A DNA stretch of 28,231 nucleotides. Source: an uncultured Coprococcus sp. GTDB taxonomy: Bacteria; Bacillota; Clostridia; Lachnospirales; Lachnospiraceae. The notes under the pieces were generated by a model, which did no database searches, was not told the origin of the DNA, and saw nothing but the letters and a program-made list of their open reading frames with translations. Both the position numbers and the translations under genes were made by a program. This document shows positions 15,183-21,865 of this stretch, one piece after another (positions within the stretch are counted from its first letter, which is position 1; each line of letters begins with the position of its first letter). The stretch lies in contig CAKQIY010000028.1 of NCBI GenBank assembly GCA_934247115.1, forward strand, positions 1 through 28,231. The letters run 5' to 3'.

Positions 15183-16172
15183 ATGAGAGGAAAGTTTGGA
15201 GAGCACCAGACGGTGCGATCGATACTTAAGAGTCTGCCACGTACTGTCCACGACGATGTGACGAGAGCCGGAATAGGAGATGACTATGCCCGGCTCTTGT
15301 TGCGTGATGGGGGTAGCGGAGACACCGGCGCAGCGAAAAGCGTGAATGTTGCGGCTGGTGTGTGCAGTGACTGCGGATATATTGGACTTAGACTTGATAT
15401 AGCGAGACTTTACAACAGTATAAGGATTGGCGGATATATGCCATGGGCGGCAACAGATACCATAGTTATGCCTGATGACGATGAACGACGCATGAAGAAA
15501 CTGCTCAGAAAGCTTGCAGGCATATGTGCGGAGTACGGCGTTGATATAGTGACGGGGCATACTGAGGTGAACAGTGCTGTTGCTGAGCCGGTTATAAGTT
15601 TGACAATGATGGGAAGACCTGCAGGACATGGTGATTCCGGTTTGTGTGGATCAAAGCGCCTGACAGGAATGGACATTGTCATGTGCGGACAGACCGGCGT
15701 TGGAGGAACTTTGCAGCTCTATTATGACAACCAGAAGGAGCTTTTTGAGAGGTATTCGGAGAGCTATCTGAGACCTGTGGAGCAGCTCGAGCAGCTTATA
15801 CTGCTTGGCGGTCAGGTTGATATAGCATTTGACCATGGCTGCATATATTCACACGACATATCAAGAGGTGGTGTCTTTGCGGCTCTCTGGGAGATGGGCG
15901 ATGCGCTGAAGTGCGGGCTTGAGGTATGTCATGACAATATACCGATACTTCAGGAGACGATAGAGATATGTGAACACACCGGGGATAACCCGTATATGAT
16001 AGACGGTTGTGGCTCTGCACTCTTCGTAGTTCCGGATGGGAAATTGCTGGCTGATAAGCTCTATGAGGCAGGATATGAGGCTTCAGTCATAGGACGTCTG
16101 ACGGAGAATAGTGACAGAGTGATAGTGCATGAAGATGAGAGGAGATTCCTCACACCGCCAAGGTATTTATAG
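15183..16172 (+). CDS. AIR synthase-related protein (PurM/HypE/ThiL fold)
   Basis: A 329-residue ATP-binding PurM-fold protein. It has the N-terminal GIGDDYA motif (ATP/Mg binding in ThiL/HypE), the DIVTGHTEV segment aligning with the (T)GDTKV block of HypE, the glycine-rich GVGGT segment, and a C-terminal HDISRGGVFAALWEM block, the D-(x)-(S/T)-(x)-GG motif of the family. HypE itself ends in a catalytic cysteine (PRIC type); this protein ends PPRYL without it, so a HypE carbamoyl-dehydration role is unlikely. The insertion around residues 58-66 carries two cysteines (CSDC). Substrate unknown. GGAG (15172-15175) precedes the ATG; trmL follows with the SD overlapping this gene's stop. Confidence 0.8.
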   Translation: MRGKFGEHQTVRSILKSLPRTVHDDVTRAGIGDDYARLLLRDGGSGDTGAAKSVNVAAGVCSDCGYIGLRLDIARLYNSIRIGGYMPWAATDTIVMPDDDERRMKKLLRKLAGICAEYGVDIVTGHTEVNSAVAEPVISLTMMGRPAGHGDSGLCGSKRLTGMDIVMCGQTGVGGTLQLYYDNQKELFERYSESYLRPVEQLEQLILLGGQVDIAFDHGCIYSHDISRGGVFAALWEMGDALKCGLEVCHDNIPILQETIEICEHTGDNPYMIDGCGSALFVVPDGKLLADKLYEAGYEASVIGRLTENSDRVIVHEDERRFLTPPRYL

Positions 16173-16182
16173 GAGGAGCAAA

Positions 16183-16680
16183 ATGTTAAATATAGTATTA
16201 CACGAGCCAGAGATCCCGGCAAATACAGGCAACATAGGAAGAACATGTGTGGCAGCAGGTGCAAGACTGCATCTCATTGAGCCGCTGGGCTTCCAGATAA
16301 ATGAGAAACAGTTAAAGCGTGCCGGACTTGATTACTGGGACAAGCTGGATGTGACAACGTATGTTAATTTCGAGGATTTCCTTGCAAAGAATCCCGGGGC
16401 AAAGATATACATGGCGACAACCAAAGCCAGGAAGAAATATACAGATGTGAAGTTTGAGGATGATGCATACATCATGTTCGGCAAGGAGAGTGCGGGTATA
16501 CCTGAGGAGATCCTGGTTGATTATAAGGATACATCCATCAGAATACCAATGTTCCCAGACATTCGTTCACTGAATCTGGGTAACTCTGTGGCAATAGTGC
16601 TGTATGAAGCACTCAGACAGAATGATTTCCCAGGCCTAGAGGAAGCAGGAAATCTACATCGTCTTAGTTGGGACATGTAG
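16183..16680 (+). CDS. trmL: tRNA (cytidine(34)-2'-O)-methyltransferase TrmL
   Basis: SPOUT-class methyltransferase that 2'-O-methylates the wobble base of tRNA-Leu isoacceptors using SAM. The 165-residue single-domain protein has NTGNIGRTC near the N-terminus, FGKESAGIPEE (motif II, from residue 99), IPMFPDIRSLNLGNSVAIVLYEA (the knot; NLGNS replaces the commoner NLSNS). ATG 16183 is preferred to an upstream in-frame start at 16129, because AGGAGG (16171-16176) lies 6 nt before it and overlaps the stop of the preceding gene. This implies translational coupling to the AIR-synthase-like gene. Length is normal for the family. Confidence 0.95.
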   Translation: MLNIVLHEPEIPANTGNIGRTCVAAGARLHLIEPLGFQINEKQLKRAGLDYWDKLDVTTYVNFEDFLAKNPGAKIYMATTKARKKYTDVKFEDDAYIMFGKESAGIPEEILVDYKDTSIRIPMFPDIRSLNLGNSVAIVLYEALRQNDFPGLEEAGNLHRLSWDM

Positions 16681-16699
16681 TGATAGAGGGGGAATATAC

Positions 16700-17767
16700 A
16701 TGGCGTATCCTACAAGTGGAAAAAAGATGCTGAACATATGCATTCTGGACATACTGAAGAAATACACAGACTGTGACCACACCATGGATCAGAAGGATAT
16801 CATAGCGAAGCTCAAAGACGATTATGATATCACTGTGGACAGAAAATCCATAAAGGCAAACCTCAACTGTCTGGTGGATTATGGTTATGACATTGAGTAC
16901 ACCGAGACGGAGAGGGAAAAGAAGGATGGAACAAAGGAGATACTGACATCGAACTGGTATTACAACCACGAATTTGACGATGCGGAGCTTCGAATGATGA
17001 TAGACAGTATCCTGTTTTCCAAGACCATACCGGCTGGTCAGGCGAGCCAGCTTATAGACAAGATTGCAGGCCTGTCAAATATTTATTTTACAAATAAGAT
17101 GACACATGTCAGCAGTCTTCCGGGACTTGAGCACACCAGCAACAAGCAGACACTGTTCAACGTGGGAATGATAGATGATGCCATATCTGAGAAGAAACAG
17201 ATATCATTTGTGTACAATAATTATGGTGAGGACAAGAAGCTTCATCCGAGGCGGGAGGAGCCGTACGTAGTCAACCCGTATCAGATGGTGGCAAATGACG
17301 GAAAGTATTATCTCATTTGTAACTATGACAAGTATGACAATCTGTCGAATTACAGAGTGGATAAGATGACACAGGTCCAGATAGTTGACAGGCCTGTGAA
17401 GAACCGCACAGAGGTAAAGGGAATGGAGCATGGACTCAACCTTCCAAAGCATATGGCTGAGCATATCTATATGTTTGCCGATGAGCCGGTGACCATAGTG
17501 ATGCGTGTCAGAAAGGCTGCCATATCGGATGTGGTGGATTGGTTTGGAAGAAACTTTGATGTGGTCGATGAAAATATAGCCAGACAGTACGAAGGCTTCA
17601 GGGAGACTGAGGATGATGTAACTTACGTGCGGCTTGTGTGCAGCCGTCAGGCGATGGCGCACTGGGCGATGCAGTATGGAACCTCGGTTGAGGTTATATA
17701 TCCCACAGAGCTCAGAGCCCAGATCGGTGAAGCTGTAAAGGAAATGAATAACAGATATAACAATTAG
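16700..17767 (+). CDS. WYL-domain transcriptional regulator
   Basis: A 355-residue protein with an N-terminal winged-helix region (about 1-80, HTH-type with KDIIAKL and DRKSIKANLNCLVDYGYDI), a linker, a WYL domain (about 170-240: ISFVYNNY, VVNPYQMVANDGKYYLICNY, NYRVDKM) and a WCX-like C-terminal extension (about 255-350). Such proteins bind nucleic acid or nucleotides and act as transcriptional switches; the target here is unknown. It follows trmL by 19 bp and is closed by a strong terminator at 17774-17807. No defence genes are near, so a defence role is not suggested by context. Confidence 0.9.
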   Translation: MAYPTSGKKMLNICILDILKKYTDCDHTMDQKDIIAKLKDDYDITVDRKSIKANLNCLVDYGYDIEYTETEREKKDGTKEILTSNWYYNHEFDDAELRMMIDSILFSKTIPAGQASQLIDKIAGLSNIYFTNKMTHVSSLPGLEHTSNKQTLFNVGMIDDAISEKKQISFVYNNYGEDKKLHPRREEPYVVNPYQMVANDGKYYLICNYDKYDNLSNYRVDKMTQVQIVDRPVKNRTEVKGMEHGLNLPKHMAEHIYMFADEPVTIVMRVRKAAISDVVDWFGRNFDVVDENIARQYEGFRETEDDVTYVRLVCSRQAMAHWAMQYGTSVEVIYPTELRAQIGEAVKEMNNRYNN

Positions 17768-17773
17768 CAAGAG

Positions 17774-17807
17774 AGCTGTCAGTATGATAAAAACTGACAG
17801 CTTTTTT
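17774..17807 (+). terminator. Strong intrinsic terminator after the WYL regulator gene
   Basis: AGCTGTCAGT (17774-17783) pairs perfectly with ACTGACAGCT (17793-17802), with a 9-nt loop and a following T6 run. It begins 6 bp after the stop codon of the regulator gene. Confidence 0.93.
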
Positions 17808-17890
17808 AATAAAAATTTTTATTTAAAATCGCTTTTGTTGCAAGAAATCGGAGATTTTGATCGGAATATATATCAGAAGGACAAGGGGAG

Positions 17891-18427
17891 GTGAATGATA
17901 TAGTAACCAGGGATAATTATATATCGAAGTTGAGAAGGCATAATGAAAAAGCGCTGGAATTTGTAGTCCGGGAGTATGGTGGGCAGGTAAAAGCTGCTGT
18001 GTACAAGAACCTTTCGGGAATGCCGGAGGAGATTGAAGAGTGCATGGACGATGTGTTTCTGGATGTATGGAACAACATAGACAGATTTGACGAGAGCAAA
18101 GGCTCGTTTAGAAACTGGATAACGGCGATTGCAAGATTCAGATCCATAGATTACCTGAGAAGATACAGCAGAAGATGTTCAGAGGAAGATATATCAGAAT
18201 ATGAGAACAAGCTTGCAAATGATAACATGCTGGAGATCATCAACGAGGATATATCGGACAGTACGGAAAAACTGCTGGGTGGCCTGTCAGACGAGGACAG
18301 GGATATCATTCTGAGATACTACTGGGATGATGAAAATGTAGAGAAGATAGCAGATGACTATGGTGTATCTTCATCATCTATCTACAGCAGAATGTCCAGA
18401 GCCAGAAGACGATTGAAGCAAGGGTGA
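17891..18427 (+). CDS. Sigma-70 family (ECF-like) RNA polymerase sigma factor
   Basis: Two-domain alternative sigma factor. The 178-residue protein has region 2 (about 20-90, with ECMDDVFLDVWNNIDRFD and FRNWITAIARFRSIDYLRR) and region 4 (about 120-178, LSDEDRDIILRYYWDD and the helix-turn-helix IADDYGVSSSSIYSRMSRARRRL). The start is GTG 17891; no ATG is available, an upstream in-frame TGA is at 17858, and GGAGGTGA overlaps the GTG, leaving an unusually short SD spacing to AAGGGG. The gene downstream encodes a DUF4179 membrane protein and starts 15 bp after the stop; such pairs are a common sigma/anti-sigma arrangement in Lachnospiraceae. Confidence 0.9.
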   Translation: MNDIVTRDNYISKLRRHNEKALEFVVREYGGQVKAAVYKNLSGMPEEIEECMDDVFLDVWNNIDRFDESKGSFRNWITAIARFRSIDYLRRYSRRCSEEDISEYENKLANDNMLEIINEDISDSTEKLLGGLSDEDRDIILRYYWDDENVEKIADDYGVSSSSIYSRMSRARRRLKQG

Positions 18428-18442
18428 AGGTGGTGAATGATC

Positions 18443-19483
18443 ATGAAAAACGGAAAAGACAGAAATGTATATGACGTTATGAACGATGTAAATGTGGATA
18501 TTGAGACCATGGATATGTCGGATGAAGAGAAGGATGCCTGTGTGAAGAGGCTCAGGCACAAGGTGAAGACGAGGGAAACCGGAAGAAATCATGGATGGAA
18601 GACGGCGGCAGCGGCAGTGGCGGCTGTTCTGATCCTGTCGGGAGGCGGACTGACATATGCGGCGGAGACCGGATCGCTGGCGTGGTTCTTTGACAGTCTG
18701 AGCAAGGAGACAGGAAGTGTTATTCCAGAAAAATATGTAGATAAAAGCTATATTAACAACGAGTATGACAACAAATTAGATGTGATAACTGGGTCTGACG
18801 CTAAGGTGAGCTTTGAACTCAAGAAGGCCGCGGTGGCTGGTGATCAGGTAAATATTGCCATGGTAGTAACATATGATGACTTTGATGCTGATAAATATGA
18901 TCACTTTGAAGCAAGGATGATGATAATGGACGATGACGAGAATATCACCAGCAGCTTTTCAGGCAGCATGGCATTGGGAGATGGGATTGCACTTACGGAT
19001 ACGCAGACAATGACGGATGTCTTGTATAAACTGAATAGGAAAAATGCATATAATGTGGGAGATATCATCACCATGGAGTGTGACAGTCTTATTCTGTTCG
19101 GCAGGGCAGATACAGAAGATGGTCAGACAAACTGTGAAGAAGAGCGGGTGTATGGTCCCTGGACCTTGCAGTTCAGGCTCCAGGAAGATTTGAATGGACG
19201 TAGCGTAGATGTATCAGGTATGGATGGCATCGGCAAATGCACAATAAATGCAAAATCAATAACTATGGACATTACAGAACCAGAGGTAGCTGACAGTGAT
19301 TCATTGGAGACAGTTGTTCTTGAGATGACTGACAATAAAAAGCTGAAAAATGTAATATATGGAATTAGTGAGACAGGTGGTGATGAAGAAATACAGAGCG
19401 TGGAGATGGCCTTCACTAAGCCTATAGATATTTCACAGGTGAGAGCTGTGTGGATGGATGGGAAGAGATATAACGTCAATTAA
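18443..19483 (+). CDS. DUF4179-type membrane protein, likely anti-sigma factor
   Basis: Predicted membrane-bound partner of the preceding sigma factor. The 346-residue protein has a cytoplasmic N-terminal region (1-50, acidic then basic), one transmembrane segment (about 53-73) followed directly by ETGSLAWFFD, and an extracytoplasmic domain of about 270 residues containing the DUF4179 region and an immunoglobulin-like C-terminal part. The likely role is to hold the sigma factor at the membrane until an envelope signal; this is inferred from gene order. Start ATG 18443 fits AGGTGG (18428-18433) better, but ATG 18437 is two codons upstream. A shared terminator follows at 19489-19536. Confidence 0.82.
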   Translation: MKNGKDRNVYDVMNDVNVDIETMDMSDEEKDACVKRLRHKVKTRETGRNHGWKTAAAAVAAVLILSGGGLTYAAETGSLAWFFDSLSKETGSVIPEKYVDKSYINNEYDNKLDVITGSDAKVSFELKKAAVAGDQVNIAMVVTYDDFDADKYDHFEARMMIMDDDENITSSFSGSMALGDGIALTDTQTMTDVLYKLNRKNAYNVGDIITMECDSLILFGRADTEDGQTNCEEERVYGPWTLQFRLQEDLNGRSVDVSGMDGIGKCTINAKSITMDITEPEVADSDSLETVVLEMTDNKKLKNVIYGISETGGDEEIQSVEMAFTKPIDISQVRAVWMDGKRYNVN

Positions 19484-19488
19484 AAATA

Positions 19489-19536
19489 CCCCGGATGTCG
19501 GAGCAGATTTGCATCTGAAGCGATATCCGGGGTTTT
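19489..19536. terminator. Bidirectional intrinsic terminator between convergent genes
   Basis: CCCCGGATGTCG (19489-19500) pairs with CGATATCCGGGG (19521-19532), 12 pairs including one G-U, with an inner CAGAT/ATCTG stem. TTTT follows on the plus strand (19533-19536), and AAAAA precedes it at 19482-19486, giving a T-run on the minus strand. It stops the DUF4179 transcript and the opposing histidine kinase transcript (stop at 19552). Confidence 0.9.
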
Positions 19537-19551
19537 ATAGTCTATGAGATA

Positions 19552-21120
19552 TTATGAATCCTTGATCCTGAATTTGCCATTGCTCTTCACGCCAGACGAT
19601 GATACGTCTGTAGCGGTGTGGTGTTCAGTGTGTTCGACATGTACAGGCTTGATAGGAACCTGCATATCCTTCTCCTTAGGAAGGGAGAAGATGAATTCAC
19701 TTCCCTCGCCCTCCTCGGATGTGAGGGTGATCTGTTCGCCATGAGCCTTGATGATCTCCTTGGTTATGGCCAGGCCCAGACCGGTTCCGGTCTTGTCCTT
19801 GCCACGGCTCGGATCCGTCTTGTAGAACCTCTCGAATACCTTCTTCTGGGCATCCTTTGGAATTCCAACACCCTCGTCCTTGACGCTTGTAAATATCTTG
19901 TTGTCCTTCTCGGTTACCTGAACTCTGATCTGGCGTCCCTCAGGTGTGAACTTTATGGCGTTGTCAACCAGGTTGTATATAACCTGCTGTATCTTGGTTC
20001 TGTCGGCGTATACCACTGTGTTGTCAGTGAGGAATACGCTGTCCAGGAAAATACCCCTGTCTTTGCACCTTTTCTCAAATGTGTTGATGGTAGGTGTGAT
20101 TATATCCCTTATATCAAAGTTGGATTTGTCAAGCTGCAGGTCAAATGAGTCAAAGTTGTTCAGCTCCAGAAGTCCCTGTGTCAGCTTGGTCAGTCTCTGA
20201 GCTTCATTTAACACTATACCGAGGTACTTCTCATGCTTATCCAGAGGGATGGTACCATCCAGCATAGCCTCTATATAACCCTTGATGGAGGTGAGAGGTG
20301 ATCTGAAATCATGGGAGATATTTGATATAAATGACTTCCTGTATTCGTTTGAACGGCTCAGCTCATCGGCCATCTCCTCCATATATCTTGCAAGCTCGCC
20401 AAATTCGTTCTTCACTGTCACATTGACTCTGGCGTTGAAGTTACCCTGGGCGTAAGACTTGGATGTCTTGATGATCTCACGTATAGGTTTGAGCAGGCTG
20501 TTCGACATGAGCATCAGTGCGATCATGGCGATCAGCATGAGGATAAGGAATGGAACAAACGTTGTGGAAAGCATTCGCCCACTGATATTCTTCTTGAATG
20601 TCATAGGTGATGACAGGATGATCGTTCCCATGTAATTGTTCCATGAGTAAAGTGGCTGTCCGATAACCAGGGTATCCTCCGGGAAGTATCCGCCAAATGT
20701 ATCTTCGTAGCAGAAGGATGTCAGAAGATCCTCGGATTTCACATAGCTTTTCAGATTGTCAGTGCCCTTTACGGTGTAAGATGCACTGTTCTTGGAGCTG
20801 CTGTCAGATGAGGACTGGGAATTGCCAGATCTGAACACGATGTTGTTCTTGTCATCGGTAAGCCAGATTCCCATATTCAGGGTATCAGCCGCATGCTGCA
20901 GTTCGCTGTATAGCTGCATATTGTCTATAGTGCCGTTGCTGTAATCGGTCATGGGGCCGTCGGCAAGCATTGTAATTTCATTCTTCATGGTGGATTTGCG
21001 CTCTGAGAGTACAGAATTCTGTGCTGTTGATATACTGTATACCATGAGCAGTGTAAATATCATCACAACCAGAACTACGAATCCGACCACGATCTTATCA
21101 AATGCGGTTTTCTTCATCAT
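19552..21120 (-). CDS. Membrane sensor histidine kinase (HAMP-HisKA-HATPase)
   Basis: Sensor kinase that probably phosphorylates the response regulator encoded just upstream. About 522 residues: TM1 (about 10-28), an extracytoplasmic sensor of about 155 residues, TM2 (about 184-206), HAMP, HisKA with H270 in SHDFRSPLTS, and an HATPase domain with DNAIKF (N box), DEGVGIP (G1), and GTGLGLAI (G2). All catalytic motifs are intact. The stop of the regulator gene overlaps ATG 21120 as ATGA. ATG 21129 (overlap 13 bp) and ATG 21117 are alternatives; the nearby GGAG (21127-21124) fits 21117-21120 best. A C-terminal tail of about 30 residues follows the ATPase domain. Confidence 0.93.
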   Translation of the reverse strand: MMKKTAFDKIVVGFVVLVVMIFTLLMVYSISTAQNSVLSERKSTMKNEITMLADGPMTDYSNGTIDNMQLYSELQHAADTLNMGIWLTDDKNNIVFRSGNSQSSSDSSSKNSASYTVKGTDNLKSYVKSEDLLTSFCYEDTFGGYFPEDTLVIGQPLYSWNNYMGTIILSSPMTFKKNISGRMLSTTFVPFLILMLIAMIALMLMSNSLLKPIREIIKTSKSYAQGNFNARVNVTVKNEFGELARYMEEMADELSRSNEYRKSFISNISHDFRSPLTSIKGYIEAMLDGTIPLDKHEKYLGIVLNEAQRLTKLTQGLLELNNFDSFDLQLDKSNFDIRDIITPTINTFEKRCKDRGIFLDSVFLTDNTVVYADRTKIQQVIYNLVDNAIKFTPEGRQIRVQVTEKDNKIFTSVKDEGVGIPKDAQKKVFERFYKTDPSRGKDKTGTGLGLAITKEIIKAHGEQITLTSEEGEGSEFIFSLPKEKDMQVPIKPVHVEHTEHHTATDVSSSGVKSNGKFRIKDS

Positions 21121-21851
21121 GATCTCCATTCAAACTTGTAGCCTATGCCCCATACAGTGGCAATGCTCCAGTTATGATTGTTGTTCAGCTTCTCACGAAG
21201 TCTCTTGATATGTACATCCACGGTTCTAGTGTCGCCCACATACTCGTATCCCCACAGCTTGTCCAGAAGCTGCTCTCTGGTGAACACCTGATTAGGCCTG
21301 CTGGCGAGAAAGTAGAGGATCTCCAGCTCCTTTGGCGGCATCTCGAGATTGTGTCCCTCAAAGGTTACAGTGTAGTTGGAGATATTTACGACCAGCCCGT
21401 CATACTCCACAAATGTACCTACATGGTCCGCACTTGTGACATCGTAAGCTGCGCTCTGTGGCTGCTTCTGTGCACTCTCAGTCATTGCTGACCTTCTGAG
21501 AAGGGCACCGACCCTTGCCACAAGCTCATTTGAGTCAAATGGCTTGACGATATAATCATCTGCACCGATCTTAAGCCCCAGCACCTTGTCAAATACCTCA
21601 CCCTTGGCTGAGAGCATAATGATAGGTGTATTCGATGTCTTCCTTATCTCTGTGCACACCTGATAGCCGTCCATTCCCGGAAGCATGACATCCAGGAGAA
21701 CCAGATCGGGCGAATATTCCTCAAATAACTGCAGAGCTTCGGTGCCGCTGGCGGCTATCTCGGTCTCATAACACTCTTTGTTGAGGTAGAGTGATATAAG
21801 CTCTGCGATGTTCTCGTCGTCGTCAACGATGAGAATATTATTTTTGCTCAT
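21117..21851 (-). CDS. OmpR/PhoB-family response regulator
   Basis: DNA-binding response regulator of 244 residues: receiver domain with the acidic pair D10-D12, phosphoacceptor D54 in LVLLDVMLPG and lysine in YIVKPF, then a winged-helix domain (about 150-244) with the family motifs PPKELEILYFLASRPNQVFTR and RTVDVHIKRLREKL. Its SD AAGGAGG overlaps the mutS2 stop and lies 8 nt before the ATG, so it is translationally coupled to mutS2. It precedes its cognate histidine kinase with a 4-bp overlap. Target genes are unknown. Confidence 0.95.
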   Translation of the reverse strand: MSKNNILIVDDDENIAELISLYLNKECYETEIAASGTEALQLFEEYSPDLVLLDVMLPGMDGYQVCTEIRKTSNTPIIMLSAKGEVFDKVLGLKIGADDYIVKPFDSNELVARVGALLRRSAMTESAQKQPQSAAYDVTSADHVGTFVEYDGLVVNISNYTVTFEGHNLEMPPKELEILYFLASRPNQVFTREQLLDKLWGYEYVGDTRTVDVHIKRLREKLNNNHNWSIATVWGIGYKFEWRS

Positions 21852-21865
21852 ATATATAAACCTCC

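Noticed and set aside
15183..16172. Selenophosphate synthetase (SelD) or HypE assignment
   Set aside because: No N-terminal Sec/Cys-containing SelD motif and no C-terminal HypE cysteine; only the general PurM fold and ATP motifs are supported.
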